NCBI GenBank assembly: GCA_012845835.1
Contig: JABAKD010000017.1
Coordinates: 6,441,151 to 6,505,150 of the forward strand
Source: Undaria pinnatifida
Lineage: Eukaryota; Sar; Phaeophyceae; Laminariales; Alariaceae
Direction of reading: 5' to 3'
DNA: 64,000 nt
The position numbers and the translations under genes were made by a program. Below the pieces are notes generated by a model. That model did no database searches, was not told the DNA's origin, and saw nothing but the letters and a program-made list of their open reading frames with translations. Every line of letters begins with the position of its first letter. Position 1 is the first letter of the stretch. Positions 26,481 through 38,000 of the stretch are shown here, one piece after another.

Positions 26481-28520
26481 TAACTCAAATATGAACACGC
26501 AATTAATGCTTCTAAGGCGGTTCGAAATTATCGCCAAATGTTTACGCGAAAACCTAGACGTTGTTTCGAATATGACACTGCTGTCGCGAGATCAGGCATA
26601 ACGTAACAGTCGGCTTATTCGTCGTTATCGACTATTAATCACACGATTGCTTGTTTTCATATTTGACCGGGCCAGTTGCACCTCGCTCTCTACATCAGCA
26701 GCACCGCCCTGGTCTGACGCTTTCAGCGTCGCCATACACTCTAGTATGGAGGCGTTTCGATACAGACACTATCACAAGTTCGTAGAGTTAAAACACGCCT
26801 GTCGACGTGTGTGTGTGCAAACATCGTCAGCGAAAACCATTGTTTGATTACATCCCCTTAGCGCGTGCATTAGAGGTTTTCTCTGATTCGTGCATCGCTT
26901 CCCTCAAAGGTGGACATCATGCATTAATTATAGAGTTCCCTGGGGTTGCCCCAGCCTCGATCTAAAAACCTCCACCGCCCCCCCCCTTGGGCAGTGGCAG
27001 CTGGCACGAGCGCGTTTTTATTGATCGGGACGCTTTGCTATCACCGTTCAGCGTGGTTTCAGAATGATTTGCCCCAATGATGACAGCTAGGCGCCAGCCT
27101 TTAGGGCACGCCTCAAAATTTACCTTAACGCCCTCTTGCCCAAAGTGGTGCCTTAAAGGCTAGGGTCTAGAGTAGTGACAACATAGATGCCGACGTGCCA
27201 TGGTATAACCTACAGTGTGGAAAGTGCTGGCACGGTTTGGGGTGCCAGCAAAGATTTTTGCAGTTATCCGCCAGTTCCTTCCTACGTTCACTTTCTGCTG
27301 CGTCTTTGCTCGCGGTATAGACTAAACGATAGTGATCGGTCTGTTCCGTCGGAAATAGTAGCCGTCGGACGTGCGGGATGCATGCGTATATATATGTGCC
27401 TTTAGGGGTGTGTATGGATTTTCGCTCGTGTATCAGCTGACAGCGCACCATATATCTACAACCAGTGGAGGGATCCACCCTGTCGTACCGTCCTGTTTCG
27501 CCCTGTTCAATATTCCATCGTGTCCGCCTCTTTTTAACCCTTTTGCCACTCGAAAAAAACTTCATATATAAACTAATTCCAAGTGTTTTGTAACCCAAAA
27601 CGGGTTTCCAGTTGTAAAGGGGCCCCTTAAAACGATGGCGTCCGTTTTAAGGGACCTTAAGTCAACAAAAATATATAGTGTGCTACCATATCACTGTTGA
27701 TATTGCCATTTTGTTGACCATTTTCGAATTTAAAGTGAGACTTATTAAAATGAGACTTGGTCAGGCGATCAGATATTGTGTTTTTTTGTGCTGTTTTCTT
27801 TGTTTATCCCATACATTATCCACGCGCTTTTTTTTCTCTTTTTCCCTCCCTGGGCATAACTCAGATCCAGGGTCAAAAAGCAGGCTCTTCTCTCCCCTCC
27901 CCACTATGGTACGTGCCTTCGTTTTATCGCGAGAAGACATCAGCCCTTTCTTCCCTCGTCGACTCGCACCGAATTGCGCTTACTACCCACGCTGCTAAAT
28001 CCTCTCAGCAGAACATGATTATTTTTAGTTTTATTTTTTCATGCACAGACTACTACTCAGTCAGGAAGTCTGACCCACGTGAAAATTCGAAGTCCAAAAA
28101 CAACTCTAGTAGCATTCAAGGGTAACAGCAATTAATAGACCACCGGGGGTTACCCCAGATGCGCTTGTTTGATTAGTAACTTTTTACTTGACAATTAACA
28201 GCCACCCGTATTAATTGGACTGCATCAATACACTGGGCGCGTCAATCTTGAATACAGAGGGACTTTAGGCTTCGAGCAAAGCATGTCAACTTTTTGGACT
28301 TTTTTTACTGATATTGCTCGGCGAGCGGAACCGCGAGACGTCCCAGATGGCGGCGGGTGACACGCGCGCGTAGGCACCGCAGCGAGCGCGTGGCCGTCTG
28401 GGCGTTGAGGCGGAAGTTATCAGCCGGGGTCACAAAACCGCGGTCAAGAAAACATAGCCGTTTGAGGAATAGCTAAAACCAAAGACTAAACCCTAAAGGC
28501 ACAATTAACTCAATTCAATT
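26481..28520. other. Intergenic, no gene recognised
   Basis: It holds an inverted family G copy at about 27535-27625 and otherwise unclassified sequence. The longest minus-strand frame (27167-27598) shows no recognised domain or exon-like boundaries. A GC-rich inverted-repeat segment lies at 28335-28410. Confidence 0.5.
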
Positions 28521-28522
28521 CA

Positions 28523-28773
28523 GACGCGTGCTGCGAGAGAGGTAGCAGTTTTCGTCTGAAATATTTTCTGAATGACGGAGCTCCTTAACTCAAAATCTTC
28601 GGAAATACGACATTATTTTTTTGCGTCATTCTCGTCCTATACTTTGGACCGTGGGATGTTTCGTCCGGTCTGCAGTGTTGTTTTTCTACAAATCGGTTTT
28701 TGGGAGAGGTCTTAAGCTCCCAAATTGACGAACCTCAGAAAAAAAAGGGTGCACCTCTATCGTAGCCCGAGTC
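28523..28773 (+). mobile_element. MITE-A copy 9
   Basis: It runs from GACGCGTGCTGCGAGAGAGG to CCTCTATCGTAGCCCGAGTC, with 'tgacggagctccttaactca' inside. Complete. Confidence 0.8.
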
Positions 28774-29334
28774 TTCGATTCAATTCGATTCAGTTCACAA
28801 CACAACATTCACAACAACTTCACGCCCACTATTTGTAGTGGTCTGCCTAGCTAGGAAGCGAGTTTGGCCAAGCGCCACCCACGCAGCAGCGTTTCAGAAA
28901 GCAACAAACCGAACAAGCCGTGCTTGCATCATGTGAGGCTCGAGTCCCAACGGATCGGCACCGACAACGCCCAGCACCAGCCACAATCATCCACCCTGGA
29001 TGTCACAAGGGGGAGAGAATTTACGTGACGGGTCTTTCATACATTCGGAGACTGGTGTGTGCCCGCCTATCTCATCAAAAACAGAAATAAAAAAAGTGGC
29101 ACACCTAAACCGCCAAGCTTTGGGACTGACCAAGAACCGTAAAACGGTTCGCCGTTGGTTTACACGCCAGTTTACCGTAAAGAGAGAAAAAAAAAAGCTC
29201 AATCAACATGATGGGTCAACAAACAATAAAAAAACCTTCATGGCACACCGACTCCAATCTCCATATAATATATGCCATATATCATACCGTTTCAGTGGCA
29301 AACGGCATCTTGAAACAAAAATCTAACAAGGTCA

Positions 29335-29400
29335 GCCGTGAGTTCGACAAATTTAAGGTCGATACTCATCTTTGCAAGCTGCGTAATACACCGGTCGCCC
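29335..29400 (-). repeat. Dispersed repeat family E, copy 3
   Basis: 'cgtgagttcgacaaatttaa' and 'tcatctttgcaagctgcgta' match family E in reverse orientation (compare 4.74 and 38.42 kb). Confidence 0.6.
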
Positions 29401-29616
29401 GTTGTCAGCAAGTGGTTCATTGACTCAGGAGTCAAAACCTGATAATTTGTTTCGTTGGGGGGCAAAGACGCATGCCATATGATATGGGTCCACTGTCGGC
29501 TAAAATATTTCTGAATGGCGGGACTCCTTAATCCTTTTTAAGTCCCAAAACCCCTCCCAATACAAACATCCAAGTATCTTGTCCCCAAAAAAGGCTTTCC
29601 AGTTGTAGGTGTTGAG

Positions 29617-30003
29617 GTATTAGTGGGGTGTTAGTGGGGTATCAGTCCGTGTGACCAGTGGCAAAAGGTTACAACCAATAGCTTGCCCAAACTAAGCCTT
29701 AGACCATACCACTCCCCCCCCCTGAAACGGCGGGATACCAGGTCGGCCGGATATTCGGGCGGACCTGTCAACATCCAAGCGATTTTAATGCCTAGGAATA
29801 CCGAGAAGAGTATTTTTCAAGTTCGCCATGGGGAAAGTATTGAAAAGTATATTATTGTGGATGGTGGGATTCGAACCCACGACCCTAAAAACCCAGATGG
29901 TCTGTGACGACGCCATTCGTTAAGGCATTATTAATTGTGGGGTATTAGTCCGTTTGACCACTTGCAAAAGGTTAACCAACAGCTTGCCCAAACTAAGCCG
30001 TAT
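29617..30003 (-). mobile_element. Short element with about 70-bp direct terminal repeats and a tRNA-like core
   Basis: The direct repeats 29635-29697 and 29939-30001 share 'ggtat(c/t)agtccgt(g/t)tgacca', 'gcaaaaggtta' and 'agcttgcccaaactaagcc'. Between them lies a tRNA-like segment on the minus strand. The layout resembles a TRIM or a solo duplication, and it sits inside MITE-A copy 10. Class uncertain. Confidence 0.5.
29855..29925 (-). tRNA. tRNA-like sequence, probably a pseudo-tRNA or SINE head
   Basis: On the minus strand GTGGGTTCGAATCCCACC is a perfect T arm and loop, followed by a 3' acceptor half CATCCAC. The 5' acceptor half and D arm are not recognisable, and the anticodon arm (CAGACCATCTGGG) folds poorly. 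A functional tRNA is unlikely; it could be a B-box promoter remnant. Confidence 0.4.
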
Positions 30004-30199
30004 AACGTAAGGGCGTTAACCCATATTCGTCGGGAGCGTCATTCTTTTTTTGCGATATTAATTACGATTTATTTACCTAGGCCATGGGATTGTCCATCGC
30101 ATCCCACGTTCCATTTTTCTCCATTTTTGTATCTGGGTGAGGAGCGTAAGAAAAATGGTAATAGGACACACCTACCGTACCATGCGTGTTAAATCTATC

Positions 30200-31185
30200 G
30201 GACAACAAGCAAAATACGTCTGTCTACTGCTGTAGACTATAGTTACTGTAACGAACACCGTCAACGTGTTTTGTATTTAAACTCAAACCGCGAACTTCTC
30301 GGCAGTTCTAGGAAAGTTTGTTGTGGCAGAATACAGCAGGACAGCAAGCCACCACATACATGACATACATAAATAAAACACGCTATTAACAGCAGCAAAA
30401 CAACAACTACCACAAACCATCGGCTGCTCGGTAGGAGGAGAGCATCGAATGTAATACGATAGCAACTGCAGCAACAACAGCATCAGCCGCAGGAGCAACA
30501 GTGCAGAGATCGCAGCAGTAGCAACAGCAGGCAACAACGTTCCTGCGCATGTGGCAGATGTTCTGTTAGGGAGGGGGAAGGTGGCCGGTTTCGCGCCTCG
30601 CCCTCTCGCGCTTGTGGAGGGACGACGGTAAGGTGGCAGAGAGGGACTGGCGTGTGCAATAACGTCCTCTCGTGAGCCAGAATGAACCTCAACGAGCTTC
30701 CGGGCACCAATAGAGACGGAATCATAAGAACCGCTAGAAAATTATATTGGAACCAGCAGTCCCTATACTTTCGTCCAGATTCAGACGACTGTCCACTTGT
30801 TCACGGCACCAACGCCTCCGTCGAACGAGCTCGAACCGTGTGCGCACACGGCGTGCTGGGGGGCGGCGGGCATCCTCGAGACAGAGCGATCGGGGCGGCC
30901 AGTTGCGTCGGAGCCCGACACGTCCTGGGAACGTCCTGGAGGCAGAGACGTCATAATACGAGCCCAGCTGTCTCGTCGAGCAACCAAAATATATATGTGT
31001 GCCTGTACCATCCCGGACGAAATATACCAACCGTGAGCGTTGAACACCGACAGGTACGACGCGGTTCTTCAATATACATCCGGAGTGATAGCATGTACCA
31101 CTTTATTAGTTTTCGAGTAGACATTTTACGTTTACCTGGTGATAATGATGACGACGTCTCTCAGTCTCTTCAAGTTGGTCCAGTT
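30200..31185. other. Intergenic, no gene recognised
   Basis: A plus-strand frame at 30682-31200 (172 residues) is open but shows no domain, no codon bias and no splice-supported neighbours. An (agc/caac)-rich patch is at 30380-30540. Confidence 0.4.
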
Positions 31186-31190
31186 AAAGA

Positions 31191-31680
31191 CGCGTGGTAG
31201 GACAGAGGTAGCACTTTTTAGCTCAAATGTTTTCTAAATAACGGTGTTTCTTGGCCCGAAATGGTGATATGCCTAAGCCACGAGATACTTGTAGGTCATC
31301 GGGGAGGACTTTTACTTTGCTCCGAAACAGTTTTCGGGAGTCATTTCACGCTAGCAGTGCAGCAGAAGTTTCTGATCTTCTAAGATGGGGAGCTTAATAT
31401 CGCACCCGAAACACGTCTTCGAGAACATTCGTTCGCGCAACCCGACAAGCATATTTTATGCCCTAATCCTAAAACAAATGAAAACAAGCACGTCAAAATT
31501 ATGATACTCGCCGATAGTTCCACACATAAGGAGCTCAAGCCGTCACAAAACTTTGGCCCAGAAAGTGCAACCCCTACCGTGGGACGACTCTTTCGGTGAG
31601 TTAGTTATAAATCGCCTCAATAGGTTAGGAGCCTCGGAAAAGAACAAAAAACGGTACATATCGACCGTAGCATGCGTCTA
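31191..31680 (+). mobile_element. MITE-A copy 11 carrying nested MITE-B
   Basis: MITE-A termini (GACGCGTGGTAGGACAGAGG near 31191; CGACCGTAGCATGCGTCT near 31663) flank a MITE-B insertion at about 31338-31593. Sequence on either side of the insertion repeats TTTCGG, a possible target duplication. Confidence 0.75.
31338..31593 (+). mobile_element. MITE-B copy 3, nested in MITE-A
   Basis: It is bounded by GAGTCATTTCACGCTAGCAG and CTACCGTGGGACGACTC, with 'cacccgaaacacgtcttcga' inside. Nesting shows that MITE-B moved after this MITE-A copy had inserted. Confidence 0.78.
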
Positions 31681-31879
31681 AAGCATACCAGGGGCACGAC
31701 TAGATCAGTACACCGAAGACCGGCACGGCAACACGCATCGTTGGCTGCAGCACAGTTACGTACGCGGTCCCCTACTGCAGCGGTCCCCTAGCCCACAATT
31801 CCACAAACAAATTCCCTAATCCACCGGTCCCCCAATGTATTTAAGCCCCTCCAACTCAAACAGAAGGAGGGCACAAGCC

Positions 31880-32041
31880 CTATCGCTTCCACCAAGAACC
31901 CTGTCGTTTCTGTTTGGCCCTCTCGAGCGACAGGCGGAGCACATTCGAAGCCACGGTCTCCGCGCTCCCCCTCGTGCGGCACTGCAGCCTCCACTGGCGA
32001 CGCGGATCGAACGGCCCTTCCCCTTTTAATTCGACCATTAC
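31880..32041 (-). CDS. STK11IP-like exon 16, terminal
   Basis: It follows TTATCCAG, phase 0, and ends in TAG (31882-31880). It encodes 53 residues: VMVELKGEGPFDPRRQWRLQ, then a C-terminal helix SNVLRLSLERAKQKRQGSW. It corresponds to the end of human STK11IP, 'LLFYDE...WALRVVC...', a PH-like strand pair and helix. Confidence 0.82.
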   Translation of the reverse strand, partial: VMVELKGEGPFDPRRQWRLQCRTRGSAETVASNVLRLSLERAKQKRQGSWWKR

Positions 32042-35000
32042 CTGGATAAATGTATGTTGGTACAGGGGAACACGGAAAGGGCCGGATTTTTATACCTAGG
32101 TCCATGTATGTTCGTACAGGGGGGCGCGTGAAGGGCACGTTTGTTGACTAGTGACTACCTGGTAAAATATACTACTGGGGAACAGGGCCGGGCCCTCCGC
32201 CTCAATGGCGGAGCGTCCATGTTTTGGAACTAAAAGAGGTCAACGGGTTACGATGCGGTACAGCACATGCCATTTACGTAAGTGGCGTTAGTCCAATCAT
32301 GGTCATATGGGGGAACACAGATGTATGAGACTTGGAAGTACAGGCTTTAAGCTGTACGTGATTACTGATCTGTGAGTTTTGTGGGCCGTTGGAGATGGAT
32401 GCAGTCCACAAGACGTAATGTAGCATAGTTGTCACTAGGAAATTTGTAACTGACGTCAACTCGTCGGCGTTGGTGATTGATGGACTGCCGTTGTGCAAAC
32501 TCAGCAGCAGCCAGCATCAGCCAGCAGCCGCAGCAGCCAGCAGCATAAGCCATCAGCAGGAGCCAGTAGCAACCAGCAGCGAAAGCTAGCAGTGAAAACC
32601 ATTAGCAGCTACTAGCAGCAGCAGCCAACAGCAGCAAACAAGGTAGCAGCCAGCAGTAGCAACAGCTACCAAAGTAGCAGCCAGCAGCAGCAGCAGACAG
32701 AGAGCAGGCAGCAGCAGGCATCATCTGGCAGCAAGTCCAGCATTAGCCAGCAAGAGCCAGCAGGGGCATCAACACACAACCGCAGGCAGTAGCAGGCAAC
32801 AGAAAGCGGCAAAGCCAGTACCATCTAGTACCAGCTAACAGGAACAGCAAAAACAGCTCGGTTCGTGCCTTTCGAAATCTCAGGAGTTTCCATCGAAAAA
32901 CGGCGCGTTTTGGTTCATTTTTAAGAATGTGAAAATGTACCCCAGTTCAGCACCGCTGTACAGGCAGCCATGATCGACCGTCCCCGCCATGGTCTTTGGT
33001 TCGTCGGCTCAAGGGTCACGGCAGATGACGACGACTGATCCAAGCATATACCACTGTCTCCGGTGCTCGCGATGACCTAAATCGACGTCCACCAAGGTGT
33101 GCAATAGTACACAAAACCCAAGCAAGGCCCCACTTTTTGTTGTTTTCAGCTCTTATAGACTAAGCTATTGACTCGTTCGGGCTGGTCGGTGTTACTTGCC
33201 TGGTTACGTGGGCCGTGGCTGGTTGTTTTTTCGTCAGGAGTTTTAGGAGTTTTGTCCCGCTTTTGGACTTAACACACCCCTCGGGATTTCAAACCAACCA
33301 CATCCCGAATAGGAAGCTTCTAGAATAGCATGATTGTGTATATACCTCCAAGTGGCTGTGGCAACGATCCGGTCCTTCGTGCGACGAACTAATGTGAGAG
33401 CAAGAATGTCAACAGCCACAACATCACGAACATCACCACCACCCCACCACCCCCACCCCCCGAACCACCTCCAACACCATCACCACCTCGCGAAAATAAA
33501 CAGTCACCTGTTCTGGAGCCAATTCCTCTTGGCGCACGGCAACAACATCCGCCAAGTCGGCAACATCCACACACACCATCTCCACAGGCCCCCCAACAAC
33601 CCCAACCCCAGCCGCAGCACCAGCCGCGTTAGCAGAGCCCTTGTCACCGGCCGGGCAACCTCCTCCTCCTCCTCCTGCCGAAGCATGGGGTCTCGCGTCC
33701 ACAAACGAAGGTCTGCGGACACGCGGATCAGCTGTCGACCAACCCCCCTCTCCGGAAAACGGGTCGGAAGCTGCTCCTCCAGGAAGGATTGAACTTGGCG
33801 GGCTTGCGGGTGACCTCGGGTTGTGCCGCGATGAGGGCGTTGACCGCGGCTGCGTTCGAAAGCGGCTGTGGTCCTCATCCATAAGTGCAAGCTGGTCTCG
33901 CAAACAAAAGCGCAGCGAGCGGGGGTATATGTATTGCATACATCAGAAAAATATGGTACTCGCGGCGGTCCTCATCCATGGAGACGAACTGCCCGTCAAA
34001 AAACGTGTAGCAGGCGGGTGAACACTTCTTAGTGCGCAAATATCAGTATGTGGAATAGACTCATGCTACGATAGAGATATTAAGGTTGCCCACTCTTAGG
34101 CCGAAACGTTTTCTGAGCCACAGGGCTCCTTCACCTGGAATCGTAGGTATGAAATCATTTTTTGGGAGAATAAAACATTGTACGCCTAGGCCATGGGATT
34201 GGTCATCGGGTGCTGTAGCAACATGGTGCGCTTCTAACGCAGCATCAGTCCATAGGTAGAAATGCGGGGTGGAATCATCAATTAATTTCCACCTTTCGAG
34301 GTAGACGAGAAAATTATGCAGTGAGTAATACTTTCTTTACGCATCAACTAGCATTTGGTTAGTCAAACACGTCTGGTATTCGGGGAAGCGACGCATTGTA
34401 TCCACCAGAAAAAATCTTCCTCGCGGCGCTTATACAGGCGGTAGAGCAGCACCGACATGGACGGGCATACCTGGCACCGATCCGAGCACATCTTACTCGC
34501 GATGCTTGTAACCCTTGTACCTCTACACAAAAGCATGCCAAACCAATTCAAAATAGAGTTATACCAAACACGTGGGTCCAGTTCTAACCGGGCTTAGGCG
34601 TAAACGAGCAACGATATGGACGGGTGAAGATAGCATCGATTGTAAAGCATCTAACTCGCAGCGTGTCAGGCGGTGGGCGAATACGAGCTACACCGGGAGG
34701 CAGGAGGAAGAACGGATGCGGTGCCAAAGAGAGGAATCTACAGGATCAAGCGCAAAGGACATGGTGCGTAGAAGGCCGGCAAACGGTGTTAACGGGGCGG
34801 AGGACGGACAAGAGAGGCCTTCTGGCGGAGAAAAATATGGATTGGAGAAAAAAAAAAACTGCACCTGCTCCTTGGTGGCGACGAGGGTACGCGGACCCAC
34901 GACCCACGGCCTCAGCTCCCACCGCTGCATCAGTAACTGGAACACCACAACAGCCCCGTCGCCGCCATCGCCGTCTGCATCTCCGACAACGTCACCTCCA

Positions 35001-38000
35001 TCAACGCCGCTACCGCCACCGCTGCCACCACCACCACCACCACCACCACCGTCACCGTCACCGGCAACACCGCCACCGCCGACACTAATGTCACCGCCAC
35101 CGCCAACGCCATCGCCACTTCCATTACCACCACTACTACCAACATCGCCATCGCCGACACCACCTCGGCTAAGCATAGACCAGGCTGTTTCGGCCGGAGA
35201 AGGAGAACTCGACCCGCCACCAGCGGTAGCAGGGGAGAACGGGAGAACGCTTGTGCCACCGCCCGTTGCGGGAAGAGCCGTTTCGCCATCCTGAGGGTGA
35301 TGCCGAACGCTGTCGCGCCCACCCTGCCCTACTAGAGGCGGCGCCGCACCCTCGTTCGCGGTCGCCGTTTCACAGCCAGCTGCCCCCCCCTGGCCCGTAG
35401 TCTCACCCCGTTGGCCCGTAGTCTCCCGCTCCTGAGCCGTAGCCTCCCCAGTGCCTTGAGGTAGATCCGAATCAGGTTCACAAGGGGGGTTCTCGGTGCC
35501 GCCACCTCTCCCTCCTTGTTTTTCGGCGGTGGTGGCGGCGGTGGCGGCTTCATCCGCCCATTTTCCGAACATTCCCAACAGTCCTCCGACCTTCGGCGGG
35601 GTCGACGGACTATTAACAACAGGCTGGCTGGAGACCCTGGTGGGCGTTCTTCTGGCGGAGGTGGGGATGCCGGGAAGGGCCTTGGCGATAGCCTGTGCAC
35701 AGATAGATACACAAAACATAAACAAAACAAATCGTTCAAAATAGAGGCAAATTGGAAAAGGTGACGTCGTGGATTTGGCTATAATAGCCTATGCGCGGAT
35801 TGAAGCACAATGCAAAATAAATAAAGGCACAAACGGGGGCGGAGCGGAGAGTATGGTTCGCGATTTTCTGCGATCGCCGATGCGCAGATAGAAACAATAA
35901 CAAGAACGAAAACCCAGCGCATAAACAGAGACAAAGCGGAGAGCGTGACTTCGTGCTAATCGGCGATAACTTGTTCACGGATTGATGAAAGGCAACATGC
36001 TTTTTTAAAGGACCTCTCACAAACACGGAGGCAGGGGGGCGGTGAGCCTGAAATCCGTGATTCACGATTTTGATTTCGATATACGCGGTATAGCCTGTTT
36101 TGACAAAAGCACCACGAAAAGCGGGAGGCGGAGCAGAGAGAGCGATTTCGTGACTCAGCGACTTCGACGCATAAAACCGACGCGCGCTTTTTGGCATCAA
36201 TGTTTCTGGCAACAATGTTTCTGGCAGACGGAGATCTCCAACCGAAGAACTACCCGATACCATTGGGACATCGTTTGTGCTTCATCGTGTTTTACATTAC
36301 TATATATAAATTCGTTTAGGGTGGCGGATACGAGCAGCCCAAGCGGGCTCGCTTCCACAGGTCCTTTTGGCCCGACTGGCTTCTTTCATTCAGACGACTA
36401 GCTTTTTGTAACTTATTGGTCCAACTAGTTTCTTGCCTTTTACAGACTTATTGACCCGACTAGCACGAGCAGCCTTCTGGCTTACTAGCCCCTTGAGTAC
36501 GCGACAGAAAACGTACGAGCATGGTCAGCAACTCTTTTCAGCTGACGTATCTGGACCTGCTGGACACCCTCTCACAACACCAACCTCGCCATCCATCATG
36601 AGGGGGAAAGCTGTTGCTCTGCTCTGCTTGCCTGCTGCTGCTGTTGGTGCTACTGCTGCCGCTCTCTGCTGCTACACAACTGCCTGTAGCTGACCGCTGC
36701 CTGGCTGTCGTGGGTGATGCGCGGGTGTGTTTTCTGTGTTGTGTTTTTGGAAGTCAGTTGGGGATTCCCAACAGAACAGAAGTGCCGGTACGTGCCACCC
36801 CAAAATACCAGTACTACTAAGGACTACTGGGAATCGAGCTATATGTTGTATATAAAGTTACAGCTCCATTCGTACGTCGTATTTTCTCGGCATTGCAGGG
36901 GAGTGGCACTTTTCAACCGGCACAAAAAAATACACGCCCGAGGAAAAACGAAAACGTTCAAGCACTAGTATGTACCCGGTACGCTTACAGCAGAGCAGCA
37001 GCAGCAGCAGCAGCAGCAGCGAAGAAAGCAAGAGATCAGCGCCCGCTGATTGACCCCTCCGTAACACACAGCACTGGGCCGCACAGGCTCGTGCGCCCAG
37101 GTGTACCTTGTTGCTCAGCGCTCTGGACTGGTGCTGCACAGCAGCAGCACGCTTCGAGACAGAAAGGCACCCCGCTCTTCTTGCTGTCTTTGTTTGGTAC
37201 GCACGACTGAACAAATGCATAATTTTTTTGTTTTTGGTCTTTTTTAAAATTTGATTTTCGGAATGTCCGCGAGCTGGTGTCCGGGGGGGGGGGGGATGTA
37301 AGTTTGTTGCTCTGGCCTGCTTGCCTACTGCCGCTGTTGTTGCTACTACTGCTGCCAATTTTCAACCGGCTCTATACCCGTTATTTGGCAGCAACAAATT
37401 ACGCGGGGAAGCACAGCATGACATGGTATTAATATTATGATAGTGCCGGTATGTGCCAGCCCAATACGCCGGCACTGCTACTATTATGCTGTTCAAGACA
37501 CCACACCACCACTTACTATTCTTAGTAGAGCGGCCATACATATTTTGCTTGTTTGAAGAGCTCCAGTCTTACTACTTTCGCCGGCATTAGGGCACAAAAC
37601 AACAGTAGGGGTGGCACTACAATATTCAACCGGCACTACTATTGGGAGTCCCCCACTGTAATGTAAGATACGCCGTATATCTTGTGTGACTGTGACTGCT
37701 GCTTCTTGCGTTTGGTGCTGCTACTACTATTCGTACGAGTACTTAAGCACTTTACTTTGTGTCATATATATACCTTCTTTTTTTATTATTTTTTCCCTCG
37801 CTTTCTCTTGCTTAAACGCCCCACCTACTATCGAAATCCGCCAGAGTAATAAACACTTCCACGCCCTGGATATCGCCTCGTTATCGTTTCAGAGCCGTCC
37901 ATGCCGCTGCTGCAATTCCCACCCACCGCCGTCCCCAACGCCCCCTCCTTCCACCCACCACCCGCACCATCGCCTAGACCTAGAACCACGCGTATAGCAA

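Larger units (their letters stand above)
29480..30190 (+). mobile_element. MITE-A copy 10, split by a nested insertion
   Basis: A MITE-A left part (tttctgaatggcgggactcc, to about 29530) and right part (from about 30012, gcgttaacccatattcgtcg to a decayed terminus near 30185) are separated by about 480 bp of foreign sequence. Confidence 0.6.

Noticed and set aside
27167-27598. 143-residue minus-strand frame
   Set aside because: No recognisable domain, overlaps a family G repeat, and has no splice or codon-bias support.
30682-31200. 172-residue plus-strand frame
   Set aside because: No family recognised and competing open frames exist on the other strand. It stays open probably by chance.
34572-35294. 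240-residue plus-strand frame, Pro/Ser-rich
   Set aside because: It is antisense to STK11IP-like exon 14, whose minus-strand frame has matching splice phases and homology at both ends. The plus frame is a low-complexity shadow.
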